64,000 nucleotides of DNA from Lethocerus indicus. Taxonomy: Eukaryota > Arthropoda > Insecta > Hemiptera > Belostomatidae. Position numbers and translations under genes: made by a program. This document shows positions 1 through 14,144 of this stretch, one piece after another (positions within the stretch are counted from its first letter, which is position 1; every line of letters starts with the position of its first letter). The stretch is taken from contig JACDQD010000102.1 in the NCBI GenBank assembly GCA_019843655.1, positions 6,519,501 through 6,583,500 on the forward strand. Direction: 5' to 3'. Below the pieces are notes generated by a model, which worked only from the letters and a program-made list of their open reading frames with translations, was not told the origin of the DNA and ran no database searches.

Positions 1-2120
1 GGGAACACTGGCCCGGGGCAGACTGGCCTCGCACAACGACACTAAGGACAGTTCTTAATATGCCTCGCCAAATGTCACGGGTGATTGCGTTGACACCGTC
101 AGCATATCGGAAAAGACCGACAGAATAAGAGAACATATGAAAAGCAAAATTAGAACGGTCCAAGAGGAAAAACTGCCGAGGGAAAACCGAAGATTATAAA
201 AATGTTTAGAATGTACACCGAGGAAGTAATGCGGCTACTGTTAAGGGAAAGTGGGGCCTTCCAAAACAAAAACGATCGAAGGTGTAATAAGGAAATCATT
301 TAAGTTCATATTGTTGTATTGCCACTATTCAATTTTCTGTTACAACTATATCCAAAGACAGGAAATGCACTTTTTTCCGAACGTTATAATTGGATTATTC
401 GATTTAACTAACAAGATTTGGAGGATTTGTTTTTTGCGGGGGATTTGGCATATTTAGTGTCTAAGTTGACACGATGTACACTTGTAACTAACACTAACCG
501 AATACTAAATGCGTTTAATTCGAGTCCCGTAGGAATCGTGACATTATATAAACGCCAATTTGAGGCGAGAGCTGGAGAGAAGAGAGAGGGTAAAGTATGA
601 ACGTACCGAGGGAGGAAAAGGGAAAAGGAGAATAATAAGGTACGCCCACTAAAAACGTACGTAATTAATTCCTCGTCGTATCCCTTTAAATACAGGATAT
701 ACCGCATTAGATGTGCCCATCTTATTACACTTAATACCACCCCACGGGCACTTTGTCTGTTGCTCCCCACCCGGCCGCGTCTGGTTCCACTTTCAGCCAC
801 TTAAATATCCTGACGCCTTTTCGGATTTATTCGTCGACCCCCTATTATCATTCCTCTACCGATTGAAAATAAGGCGTTTCCATTTTCTAGAACCTATATT
901 TTTCACAATCAGTTCTTACGGGTACACACCCATAATCAAAAGCGCTAACACCGCTCTTTTTCGTGGTCATTAATGGCGTTAAGGAATCGTCGCAATTAAT
1001 AAAGACTTCGTTATCAAAAATATACGGTCAACACACCCATGAAAAAATGTAGAGAAGTATATAATACTTGCTTTTTCTATCGATATAAGTAGGGCGAATT
1101 GTCGGTGAATCTCTATTGGATTAGATCGAGGAAAGAGTTTGGAAAGAAAACACGAAGCGTGTGGGCAGGAGGATGCCGAAACGGCCTCCCACGCGGAAGT
1201 GGAATCCTGGGCGGGATATGTTCTGCGGACTGGAACTGTATTTTTAAAAGACGAAACAATCAATCAACATCTCCGCCCTCTAAACAGGCCATGGACGATC
1301 CAAACGCAAAAACTGTCGCCCACCAACAACACATCCCGCCGCCGAAAACATATCAACGATTGAACAATCCCCCCGACAGCAAAAGAAATGTTAATGGTCG
1401 TCCAATGATATTTGCGAGGTAGCCATCCAACTCTTCTTTCGAATTTCTTGACAAAAATAACCATTTTAATAATTAAGGAAAATGATGATGATGCGACTAG
1501 CAAGAGTTCCGAAACTTCCAATTGAGAGAGAATCAATTCTCCTACAGGAGAAAGTTTAGAACCTAGTCGTTCTTCTTAGGCTGGTCGTAATATATACGAA
1601 ATATATTATAGCCGAATAACAGGAGATATTAATATCCTGTAATATAACGAACTTGTCGAAGTTCGGACCAAATTAGCGAGAGGAGATAGAAGGTCGCAGA
1701 ATCTCGATAGGTTTTGCAGAATCGAAACTACCCGATGTAAAAGTCGAGCTTACGGAATGCGGTGGATATTTTCGGACGATCCCCAGGTCCGGTCCGGACG
1801 ATCTCCGGATATCTGTTCAAAGGTCTGTACGAAAATGAAGAGACAACGTCTCGAATGATTTGGAACGTGTTGATATTTTGTGTCGGAAGAGTGTGGCCCA
1901 CGTTACTGGCTTCTAGTGACGGCGGTAAATCGGGGTGTGTTGAGGGCGTTAGTGTAAGCGAGGCGTTAGGATTAGCCAGCTAGGTAGGTAGGGGACGCCT
2001 ACATGGCCGGCTGGCTGCCTACCTACCACCGCCTCTGCCCCATTCATCCCGCGGACAACCCCGGCCGACTGCAAACTCCTCGTTCAGTGCCAGCTTGCAG
2101 TTCGACCAAGATGCGCGCCA

Positions 2121-2126
<6 letters not shown>
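1..2126. other. Non-coding, no gene seen
   Basis: Mixed-composition DNA with a GC patch from about 1900 to 2110. Open frames are short and overlap on both strands with no recognisable protein. Confidence 0.6.

Positions 2127-2180
<54 letters not shown>
2127..2180 (+). repeat. (CT)27 microsatellite
   Basis: Pure CT repeat at the edge of the GC island around 1980-2110. Open frames across it on either strand are repeat translations. Confidence 0.95.
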
Positions 2181-2183
<3 letters not shown>

Positions 2184-3806
2184 CCTGAGCCTTTCAGTCC
2201 CAGTGTTAACTGTATTGTCTGTTGTGTTCTCTGTGACCACCGGCACGATACTAAGCGGCGTCCGACTGTGAATTGTACCGGCCGGTAAACTATTTACGGA
2301 ATTCGGATATCGAACGGTTCTTATTTTTAAGGTATTTAAAAACCGCGAGATCGTAACTCAATGGGTAACTCTAGGCTAATGTTCGGAGGAAGAGAAAATA
2401 ACAATTTCGGGTTATGACATCCGCGGACGTTCGTCCTTCAACAAGTGCATAGAAAAATATACTGTTATGCACAAATCATAAGTCTTCCAACATAAAGGCG
2501 ATTACATAAAACAGGGAAATCTGGGCATTTGTAGAGAACGGGAGTTTGGAGTTATCGTTCACTCGTCCAATTACCATTCATTGTTACACATCATTGTTAC
2601 TGACAGTACCCTATCGAGCTAATGATATTCGGTATTCACAATGGTAGTAATAGTGTTAAGTTACTGACACGAAACTCATTATATAACTTGCTATATACTA
2701 CCAACGACGGGGATAAATTTAAACGTAACAGAACGTGACAGAAATCTCACAGGTTTGGGTATTACGTTAAAATGAAAATTGTTGGGACTAGTTGGCTAGT
2801 AATTCTAAAGTAAGGTGTTCTAGCTATCGTGAGACGTGAATTTTATAACCCATTGTTATGCTTTTTCGTTTATACATAACTGCATTTCTCTGTTTGCCTT
2901 TTACAGGCATGTTTTTCCAGACAATAGTCATATAGTCTTTAGGCTCGGATATCCAAAGGCTTAAATTCGATTTACTGCAGGAGACAACGTTGCCCAACAA
3001 AACTGACGTTACTGGATTCCGTCGGCTTTCTGATTTGAGTCGATGCAAATTCTAAAATAGAGTTAAAGTACCAATTCTCCGTTCAACATAATACGTAGCT
3101 CAGTCTCCACAGCGTTTGTGTCAGTAAATGGACTTTTATCTGTCATTCTGTTTCTCTTTCATGTTAGCCGAGTTTATTCTCAGGACAGTTGAGGTATGTT
3201 GAAAACATTTTCATCATTCTGCCTTTAACTTCCGTTCGACTCGTATTTAAAATGAATCAAGATGTAGTTTTTCATGTATTATATTAAAGGCCGCCTAAAT
3301 AAACAATCGACTAACCTGGCTTGAAGTATTTTATTGTTGAGAAACTATCTTCTTATTGATATTTGAGGAATCACAGCCTATGAAAGTTGTAATATTTTTT
3401 TAATTTAATCAAGTGCCTTAAGTCGATTGAACTTACAATTTTCATGCGGACGGATCATGCTAAATGTGCAAACGTAAATAAATGCGTACAAAAATGTATT
3501 CAACTCGTTTTTCATATTTGATAAGCAAAACGTGGGTTCGTTATTATTATCGGGTTTATACAATGTCCGAATCGGGTAGGAGATCAGTCCGCCGAGTGAT
3601 GAAGACACCAAACTCGGACCTAGGCCCGCGCCCCCCCCCTCGGAGATGTTAATCGTAACAGAGATAAAATATGGGAGTGGCGCATGGTTTATGAATAAAA
3701 ACAAAAATACCAGGGAAAAGAACCCCGCTCCGTATTATTAACGGCAATTAGCGATCGCCTCACTTAATTGAATACAATAGAAAGGGGAGGAGAAGAATAC
3801 GAACTG

Positions 3807-3808
<2 letters not shown>
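2181..3808. other. AT-rich non-coding DNA
   Basis: Nothing recognisable. A C9 run at about 3632 is the only odd local feature. Confidence 0.6.
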
Positions 3809-3858
<50 letters not shown>

Positions 3859-3868
3859 AGGAGGGAGG

Positions 3869-3912
<44 letters not shown>
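3809..3912 (+). repeat. (GA)n purine tract
   Basis: Two GA arrays separated by AGAGAGGAGGGAGGGAGAGAA, about 100 bases of pure purine strand. It is capable of triplex/H-DNA and of GAGA-factor (Trl) binding in insects. Related imperfect GA/CT tracts continue to about 4435. Confidence 0.9.
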
Positions 3913-3915
<3 letters not shown>

Positions 3916-6900
3916 CATCTCCTCGTAGCTCACTCTATCGCTCTCTCTGTCGCCGGATATGACACACGCACGCGCACCACGGACAGTCTCGCACGCACAC
4001 TGCTACACACTCATAAGGTTTAAGAGAGCGAGCGAGATGGGGGAGACGGTGAGATGCCGACCAGGGAGGAGAGAGAGAGAGAGAGACGGAGATAACCATC
4101 GTGACTCCATTAAATTGTCCTCTCCTATATAATTAGGGGAGGACGAAAAGGTTTATAAAAAGAAACAGAACTGTTCTTGTGGGGAGGGATGCTGGGAGGG
4201 AGGGAGCGAGGGGCGAGGGTCACTAAGTGAAAAACATGATCGCTGGACAGGTGAACCGATAGGCATCTTCCATCTCTCTCCCTTTCCCTCCCTTTCTCAC
4301 TCTCTCTCTCTCTCTCTCTCTCACTGTGAGGCTCCTCAACCCCACTTATTCTCACTCTGTCTTTCTCTCTCTCACTCACTGGCTCTTTCTCTTCTGTTCC
4401 TCTCGCTCTCTCTCTCACTCTCTCTCTCTTTCCGAGACAATATCCCACCGCCTCGGGTGAGGCATTCCCTGGGCCTCCCGCCCCTCGCTCTTCTCGGTAC
4501 CTCCTATCTATCGTTCTCACTCCAACCCGCAATTATCAAATAATCGTTCTTGTAACCGAGCGGCGGACGAATATCCGAGATGTGGGCACGTCCCGCTCGT
4601 CCGGAAATCGATGTCCCGACTGAACACACGTCCTGTTATTTACCGTTTTCCGGATACACAATTATTGGGCGCCACATTGTTCTATCTCGACCAAATAAAC
4701 CTTTTTGACTAGTTAAATCCAAACTTATTTAATACTTCGTTTATTATAAGTGCTTTCTTATTTTCCTAAACCGTAATATACCAGACCGAAGGAATCATTT
4801 TCAAAATAGATGACGTGCTGTTCATTTTATTTATAACTGCAATGAAAATTATTTATTTCAAGGCGGAGTATTTTTGGAACAGACGAAACTCTTCATCTTT
4901 ATAAAGATGACGTTTTTCTGTATAAACATTCGAGAAACCCTGACTGGAAAAAGATCAGAAAGTTTGGTACGATTTGAAATGGTGAATTTTATAATTTATA
5001 CAACTGTACACCCGACTGCACAGTTTTCCGTGTTTAAAACATTGTGCAATTCCGACGATTCACGTATGTACTGGGGGACAGATACATATTCACGTCCATC
5101 AACTCTCAAAAATTCCGACTAACACCCGCTGAAATGTGCCCACGCAATCAGAAACTAGTTCCATGAAACTAGCTTTCATGAAATTGATACCTCAATTAGG
5201 TGCAAAGTTTCATACACAGATGGAAAAAAGAATGAGAATCAGTTAAAAAATCATAGTTCTTGGACCTATCAAGAGGTGGCAGCACCAGGCTCTTGATCAT
5301 TTGTTGTGCTGTCCATTCATTTGTTTCAAACAACCACGGAAATTCGATCGAAGAATATTTAATTGGGAAATTTTCGAATTGTATTATTTATTGGACGGTA
5401 ATAATCGGGCGAACAATCTATTCATTGGTTTTTTATTTCACTATGTATTTCGATTGTCATGTTTTTTAAGTTCCATCCCACTTCAATATTCCAGTACATT
5501 TTTGTACATTTTGTATTGTTCTTTATGCTTTGCAAGTTTTTTAGTGTTTTGTAAGAATGTTCACATTTTTTAAATTATCTGCCCGACTGCGTATATTGCA
5601 CTGATAATCTTTGGTCTTTCAGTTTTCTCTAGATTATCGGGTCTTCAGATGCATCGGTATCTGTTTCTCGTCAAGTTGCTCCTGACTGGGTGTCACGGTT
5701 ACGTAACTTTAAATTCACACCAACCGAGTGTTACTGACAACGGTCAGAAGTAGGGGGGGAACCGGTCTGACACGAGCGAGGGGAGACGAAAATTAAACCA
5801 GTAACGATAGCCCACGGACACGCCCGTAAACATCATAAACTAATCAAAGGAACGGGCCTAATAAGAATAGAGTGTTTACGATGTTGAAATAGCTGGATAA
5901 GACAACGTGTGAACGAAACTATAGCCTCGGGAGACAGCCGCGCACTGAAGCAGAGTTTGCAGAACCAGTCGAAAGCGAATGGACTATTGGAGGGTAGTGC
6001 AAGGGCGCGTGGGTGGTGTTAAGTAGTGATCAGTCATAGGGACTTTGTGCCTTGTTGGCGGGGGTTTGAGAAGCCGCCGACAACTTGATTGGCCCCATTC
6101 CGCCCTCACTCACATCGGTGCGTGTCCTCCAAACACTATACTGGATAATGTCCATCACGCGAGCGGTTAACCCCTATCCCTGTTTTCACAATATCCTAGC
6201 GTCAAACCGAAAACAATTTTAACGCCCGGCCGTCGAATGGAAAAATTACCATTTAACCAGAACGGAATAGAAAACAATTCCCTCGCTGATACTTTCAGAT
6301 ATTTTAACTATTTTTTTTTAGTTTTACTTCAAGCCACGACTACAATTATTAAAATTATGTTTAGTGACACTGCGATTTAATAACGCAAGCGTACTTTTAC
6401 GTCGAAATTTAATTACGGAATAACGGAACGGAAGTTTTATGTTGGCTTTACCTGTTGTTAACCAACGAATTCAGCCGGAACGCTATGTACGCTAAAACTC
6501 GATTCTTAATAAATATTTCTTTTCGAACGAATTAGTATTAGGCTGAAATAGTTAATGACAAATGCGTACGGTAATAAACATTTGATTATTACTATTTTTC
6601 CACGTTGATTGAATTTCTCCAGACTCGCGACGGGGTGTGGGTTGAGTTTTTCCCAAATAACAATACTCGACAAAAGGCACTTTTAAAGCGGTCAGTACCT
6701 CGACGACCGGCGACCGTCGTCGGTCGAAACCAATTCTAAAAACCCAAACATCCTCCCTCGCCGCCAATTTACATATTAATAAGTTTGAAATGACGGGCAA
6801 GAGTTAAGACGTTCGGGCGGAGATAGAGAGGGTAAGGGTGGCCCGGGGGGGGGGGGAATAGACGGAGAGAACGGGAGACGCGTTTTGTTGTAATTGGAGG

Positions 6901-9458
6901 ACGAGCGAGAGAGGTGATGGGATGGGAGGGAGGGAGGGTTGGTGGGAGGGGAGGGAGCCAGACGGGGGGAACTCCGAGCAGATGTTGCAATTAATGAAGA
7001 GTTCCACGCAGGGCCGAAAAACGGAAAATAAGGGAACGGAGAAAGAGGTGGAAATAAGGTGTCGCCAGTGCCGGCCCCGAGGGGGGATGGGGGACACCAA
7101 TATAAATAAATATGGTGCCCGTCTGGACAGGATGTGCCCATTACACTGAGCCCTGTCATTATGCAATCTTGCAGTGTGTACAGCCGCCGCGAGATCCGCG
7201 TCCCCGTGTGCCTGTGTCACGAGTGATAGAGTAGTGATGGTGGCGGCGATGATGGAGGGGGGCGGAGAGGGGTGCTGCTGCCAGCTCGTGCCTCCACAAA
7301 TTATTACCTATCTAACTCGGCTACCCAATTTAAAGTGCGTATTTCGCAATTTCCTGTACCTCTCCAGATCATCTAGGGCCCCGTTTTTAATACGACGCTC
7401 CCAATTTCAAAATCCAATTTTCCTTTGTGCATATAAAAATCTAGTCCTCCCCCGCACACACTGTTTCCCGGGCGAAAAGAAATCACCGTCGCCAACAGTC
7501 AATATTCAATGGGAACACGAGATACACTAAGTCGAATGTTCAAAATGTGCTCAGTAATTACAATTTTAGGATTGCAGCACACATTAAACGATTTAAAGCA
7601 TTAAAACTATTTTCCCTGCCCTTGTTCCCCCACAGAATGCTGACTGAATATTCCTTTTAAAAAGCCTGGTCTGAAAACAGGATTATAATGTAATATAATA
7701 TACTATTTTTGGAGAAAGAATGTCGCACATTCGATTGCAACTATCCGTTCGTGTTGAGTCATTAAATCCGGTCTGTTTCTACGCGCTTCTGCCTTCTGTA
7801 CCTTCTTCGAAAAAAATATTCAATTTCCTCCAAGTAATCGCGATAGATAGTTTAAATAATGCGACACTGTGAACTGTAATCTCCGTAGATAATTAATAAA
7901 ATAATAGGTTAACTAGTAGATTAACTGCACAGCGAACAGAAGTTAATTATTGAGTCCCATCTGCTCCGGACCGGGGACGGTGTAAGTTAGATTACAATAA
8001 GGCGATACGGCTGCGGGATCCGGGTGATAATTTCCTCGTATACCTTAAAGCGAAACGACCATCATATAACACGCGTGTTTATAATAGATTTGTATACGAG
8101 CCTGTTATAAAACCTTGTCTTTTTTTCTCTCATCTCACTTATAGAGCTAAAACAGGAGCCCACGCACGGTTAACAGTCCTCGCCATATATAGGCCGCGAC
8201 ATTTACATATCTTAATTATTCCGAAGTTAATTTAATGCCCTATCGACGACGCCAAACTTCCAATAACACAAGTGGCCCCCGCCTATACTCTGTACCCCTG
8301 TCCCCGTACGCTCGTCCCTGTTAACCCCCGGCCAGAAACATCTGCCACCTTATACCACTCCACCCTGCTAAACTACAGCTCGGTGAATTTGGTTTAAATT
8401 TCAATCTCCAAAAATTGGATTTTCTCCATTTCCGGAGCGTCAAATGGTCTCTGCTTAACCGTATCGGTTGAATTTGGAACGCATATCCACATTTTACACA
8501 TTACTATCATGTATTACTGTATTATATGCGAGATATATGGCGATAAGCGGAAACATGCGTACTATAGGAGCGAACTAGCAGAAAGTCATACTATTACAGT
8601 ATCGCGATATAACACCCGCCAGTCATTCCGGCAAACGCGGTCTGTGATACTTGACTGGATCTGTGAAACTCGTATTTGTTTTGCGTGTGCTAGTACATTT
8701 CTTGCTTTCACAGTTTCCATTCGGGTGCCAGAACAAATGATCTAATCTCCATCAAACCAAACATTGGCCGTACATTTTAAAAAGTCCGAGGTGTTTTCAG
8801 CTGAAACCGGTTTAGTCCGCGGTCGAACCGGAAGGCGCTAACAGATAACAGCAGGTGATAACGAATGGGGGGGGGGGAGGAAGAACAATCCTTCAAACAT
8901 GTTATACACGTTTTTATGTTTGATATTTACTTAAAGCCGCCTTAAAATTTGTTTTTGCGCTCTAACCTTGTAGATTCGTTCCACCCTAAATGAAAATAAT
9001 TCGGAATTAATCCCCTTCTGTACAATTATAAATTGGCGCAGACGGTGATTACAAGTTGACTCCGTTTTTTTCCTTTGATTACACCCTGGCACCGCTATAC
9101 AGATGTTAACGGTGTAAGTTAAATGGAGGTGAAGACAGATATTTGAACTGGATGAGTCAGGAGAAGATGAACGGGATACTGAGGTCAAATGACAATTGTC
9201 ACCAGAGTCTTTCGGCCGCCCCCAATCAAGCACCGGCACAAAAAATCACCAGAGAAACACAGCCTTTAAAAGAACACGACGCTAGGTGGAACACCAGTCC
9301 CAGTACAATATATACCACGGTTTAACGGCTTTGGACAACTATATTATTTACATACACACACACATACACAAATATATGTATGTTTGTACGATTCGTTTGA
9401 GTTGGGTTGGTTTCTTAGGCTGATAGAACTTAGGTTTCTTAGGCTCACATTCCGTGAG

Positions 9459-9461
<3 letters not shown>
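3913..9461. other. Non-coding; GC/G-rich island near 6820-7270
   Basis: CT/GA-rich simple sequence to 4440, then AT-rich DNA. The island at 6820-7270 has a G12 run near 6845 and G-rich purine blocks on the + strand, giving proline-rich phantom frames on the - strand. No gene supported. Confidence 0.55.

Positions 9462-9491
<30 letters not shown>
9462..9491. repeat. (TA)n microsatellite
   Basis: Fifteen TA units, close to a CA-rich stretch at 9350-9370. Confidence 0.9.
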
Positions 9492-9492
<1 letters not shown>

Positions 9493-11438
9493 GTATATAT
9501 GAAATTTACACCACCCTAACACGATAAATGATATTCTGTTAAAGCATCTCATGTCTTCGAATTCGTGTTTAATAATTAGCAGTATTGTCATTCACGGAAA
9601 AGCCGTCATGAGGGGCAACAGCATGTATGAGCATACCGTTTTTTCTATTTTGTTAAAACGAAAAAACGCTCGTTTAGAACATTTTACGAATGTGTTCCTA
9701 TTTACTAAAGAAAACAGTTCGAGGATAACAGAAAAACAAGGAGAGAAAGGTCGTAAAACAGTAAAGTAGGTATTGCCAAGGAAGAGATTAATTGAAGTTA
9801 AATAGGCGACAAAAAGGAGGCTTCCTCCTTGTGCGTGCGCCTGAGTGCAAGCGAGACGGCGCGGGTCCGAGCGCTGGTATGGCGCCATCTCTCATAGAGG
9901 GGAAGTCGACAATATACCCAGTGACACACACACACACAAACACACAAACAGCCGTTTAATAAAGCATTAAAACAACCGAGGCCTTCGAGGACCACCTGAT
10001 GAAGGAACCTGCCCTTTGACCCTCTCCTTCCCTTTGGCCATCTCCGCCTGAATTACGCCTAAACATCACGCTATTCCCAACATTTAAGCGCTCGAACGCG
10101 GTATTTTCTTCGCTACACAATTTATATAATATATCGTAATAAAGAGACGAACCCGATTTGCTTGTAGACCAAAACGTGTGCAATAATCCTGATTCTAGGT
10201 ACAATACTTACTGACGGAATATTTATTTTAAATATTTCGAATTAAAATTGAGCTATGTTTTCAACCATTGTACAATTACTGTTATATCGTAAAGTGGAAA
10301 CAGAAGTTCACGTTTACTATTTGAGAGTCAGCGTCGTTGTCAAAATGCATAGCGTTGGACAACAATCGGCGAATAGGTCGGTACTAATCGTGAGAATGCC
10401 CACATTACTTTCCACTGATCGGTGCCACTATAAAATATGCGCCATATTAGAGTCTTTTAAGCTGCTGATTATTGATATTATCGCTTTGAAGTGTTCCTTC
10501 CCTCTTTATTTACATACAAATTTTAACGGCACTAGTGTTGGAATTCACAAATAAAATATTATTTAAAAAATCATTTTTTTAAATATTTTTAATCGTATTG
10601 TTACGAGCCCTGGAGGACTGTGGTTTTGAAACCCTTGGGCGAGCAACGTCTAGAGTGGACGCCGGTGGCACGTGACACTTAACTAGGTTTAATACTAATA
10701 GGCAATCTTGTTAAGACTTGTAGAGCGAGCTGGGAGGGAGAGAGAGGAGAGAGAGTGAGGGTGTGAGAGAGAGAGGGAGCGTGGCAGGGGGTGCGGGGTG
10801 CGGGGGTCATGTGTCTGGTTTAGTGGGCATTGTCCCCCCCCTCCCAGCCACCGGCCACATCTATGATGTCATTGGTGTCATCATTATTAGACGCCTGGGC
10901 CTAGAGCTGGACAGGAAGAGTCCCGGCACAAGAGAGCCGAACATCGATTGACCGTTGATTCCAACGGTTCGTATTCACGAAAAACCAGTGAAAGTTTTAC
11001 TGGGTGAACTGAGACCTAACACATAATCTATTGACTCAAGAAGAAGAATTATAGATCCATTCCCATTTACAGTTTGGATTAATGGTTTCTCCACTCAACT
11101 TTATTGCCACGAAGATACTTAAGATACTATTCAAGATTATAGCGTCGGGCGGTACCGGGTGGATTCAATTCGTAGATGTTTTTCGCAGAGTAAATTTTTT
11201 AGTCATTAAAAATGGTAGATGGGAGTAAATTTATCTGTATGATCTGATCGAGACCATTGCTAACTGGCGCTTATTGCAAACTGAACTCAGGGCCGGGTGA
11301 CGAGGAGGGCAAAGCCGACAGAGACAGAGTGAGTGGTGAGACGGTTTAATGGGAAGTGAGCCGGGGCACGTACTAGCCAGTCAGCCGGTGTCATGTCAGC
11401 CCCCCAACAGTAGTCGGCAAAACAACAAAAAACAGCCT

Positions 11439-11495
11439 CCTTCTCCCCCCCCCCTCCACCTCCTCCATCTCCTCTTCCTCCTCCTCCTCCTGCGC
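11439..11495 (+). repeat. Polypyrimidine (TCC)n-like tract
   Basis: A C10 run followed by repeated CTCC/TCC units, almost pure pyrimidine on the + strand, inside a small GC island. Confidence 0.7.
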
Positions 11496-13003
11496 TGCTC
11501 CCGGCCTTAATGGCCCACTGACTTAACCGCTTTATTAACCGGAGACAAGCTCCACTTCCTCAATTGAACTTGTACGAGAGTTTAATTATCATTGGACGCG
11601 CGTTGTATTCAGTTTTTGCGCGACCCAGGGTTGTGAACCCCGGCGAGGGTGTTGTACCAAACTACAGCGTAGGATCGCAACTGAGAATCCAATTCATGAT
11701 CTGATTCATAGTGAAGATCGACTTGTTTTCTGTCTCTCTATCGTCAGTAATACAGCGCAGGGCATTTCTGCCGAGCGGCAGTGAGGTTTCTGAAGTTCAA
11801 GAACACCGGTTGGATACCCGTTGTTCGTCGTGAACAGATTTCAGCCGGGCACAAAGCAAATGAAGCGGTTTTATCTGAATATTGTCAGTCTCTATTTATA
11901 GCCGGAATATCATGAGGCCCAATTATCCCGAATTGAAAGCAAAAGTTAACTGGAATTTCCGGTACGAATCGTGGCCGTTAATCAAGACCCCGGCCTGGCG
12001 TGACATCGGGAGAATCCTAAACGGCAACATTATGCAAATTGTCGCCAGAGGAAACGGACTGAAAGGTGAAATAGCTGTTTATGCAATCCGTTATATGAAT
12101 AATAGGCCGGTTTTTGTCTTAATGGCGAGCGCGGTATTTTTATTGTTCCCCTTTAACTATTTACGGCCACCATTAAACGGTAATGTTCGAGAGAGGTGTG
12201 TAAAAATACAACTGTCATTTCGAAATGTAATTAACATTGAGGCTCGTGAATGAAACAGCGGAAAAATAAAATAAATCCTATGTAAGAATTATGACTCGCA
12301 ATAAACAGTGTTCTAAGCGCGTTCACGACCCGCCGTTTTATTACGCCTGCAGTATACTTCGAAAATGGCTAAGATAATTTTCTTGGCGCATGGAATTATG
12401 AAATACAATATCGTAGATATTTTTCTTTATATGTGCCAAGTTATTCTCCCTGATTATTTGGAACCTTGATTTGTAAAAACTGTTTTACGTTTGAATAATA
12501 CCGAAGGCTATTTGAAGTATAGCTGTGAGTATTCTCACAGTCACCCTTCCAGTTTACCAATAACAAACACTCAGCCATTTGGCCACTTGAACGTTTATTT
12601 TTATTCATTGCAAAAACGCCCTAAAAATATGTTCTTCGTAACGTTTTCAGGCTTAGACAAAATTTGAACACATTCAACTAGAAAAAAAATCAGTTCCAGC
12701 TAACAGTGAAGTGACATTGGATGCAACTGATGATAGCGAGAATAATGTCTGGCATAATGCGTCTCCTTAGGAGCGCTGTTCAGAGTTTACCATTTGCGTA
12801 CAATTTAATGATACGAAGAGAACTAAATAAGCAGTGTCTTGGGGATTGACTACGCGGCGTCAAGTGGACAGCCGCTGTACGGCCTTGAGGGGGTCGCCGT
12901 TTGAATTCTGCGCGATGTATCTTCTCGGCCAGTTTCACAATTGGGCGCAACAATAAATAAGTGGTCTCTCTCACTCACTCTCTCATACACACGAACACAC
13001 AAA

Positions 13004-13022
13004 ACTCTCTCTCTCTCTCTCT
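13004..13022 (+). repeat. (CT)n microsatellite with nearby CA and GA runs
   Basis: Part of a simple-repeat cluster at 12962-13120 with CT, CA and AG(AG)n stretches. Confidence 0.8.
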
Positions 13023-14093
13023 GGCACACACACATACATACACTCAGAAACTGTCTCATTCTCTCCCCCTCTCGTCTAAAAATAAGAGTGAATACAGCAA
13101 GAGAGAGAGAGAGAGAGAAGGCCGTTGATAGGAATTAAGAGAGAGGATATGCCGAATGAGGCGAGGCTCGCCGGGGAGGAGCAGCCGACCCCGGGTTGGG
13201 CTCCTGTGTGCGCCTTCACCGCTGGCCGCGACCTGACCCCCTTTTTCTTCCCTTTGTCTCTAATTAAATAATTCCTGGCAATTGGAGCCGCTCCAACACT
13301 AATTGTACCGATAGGAGGTTAGCCTGCCCGAACGACAGTCTCTCAATTGTCCATTAGCAGCAATGCCCGAACTGTTGCTACAGGAACAATTGAGTACCGG
13401 GAGAAGAACATTATATTTATATCGTTAAGTCTTGAGTAACCCCAAAGTCGGAGTAATATATAGCAGAATAAGTGTCGTTGTCTGTAAGAGAACCGAACAA
13501 ATTAACAAACCAATGGCTGAATAGCCATTTAAAGAGAATACGACTGTAGAATACTAAATGTACATGAATAAAATGTTGCTGTTGTATGTTATTTCTGTTT
13601 TTCGGTAATATTATTATAACTTTTTTAGTATCACAATTTGCCTATAAACACACAATTATGGTTAAAAATGGCTTCTTCGGAATCCCGCTAGGTTTTGTAA
13701 TACTGTATGCAACTGAAAGCGCAAATAGGTTTCCAAGATCCTACCAGAAGTGATACCGCACCCTTAATGGATCGGTATACAAGCGACCTGGGAAGAAACG
13801 CGTTTAACGGAGCCATCATCATTCATCAATACGCGGGTAATATTTGCAAATGGAAGTTCCAGGTACCGCACGCGATAAGCCGGGCTCGGGCAAGATACTG
13901 AGTGTCCTCTGAATTGCCGACAATAATTAATACAGGGAGGGTGTCAGGGGCGGGGGTATCTGGTTCGCGCGAGGTTTTCTGAATGAATGAATGGTAAGGA
14001 GCGAGTCAGCCGGCGACTGATGTCTCGTGGGCGGGCCGGCCGGTCCTCTCCTTACCCACCCCCCACCCACTATCACTCACTCCTTTCCTCCTA

Positions 14094-14098
<5 letters not shown>

Positions 14099-14135
<37 letters not shown>

Positions 14136-14144
14136 TCTCTCTCT
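14099..14144 (+). repeat. (CT)n microsatellite
   Basis: Nearly pure CT repeat following the GC-rich stretch 13990-14080. Confidence 0.9.

Larger units (their letters stand above)
9492..14098. other. Non-coding; GA-rich 10736-10790 and small GC islands
   Basis: The open frame 11882-12253 (123 codons) has no recognisable domain and is of a length expected by chance. An octamer ATGCAAAT occurs at 12032-12039. No gene supported. Confidence 0.55.
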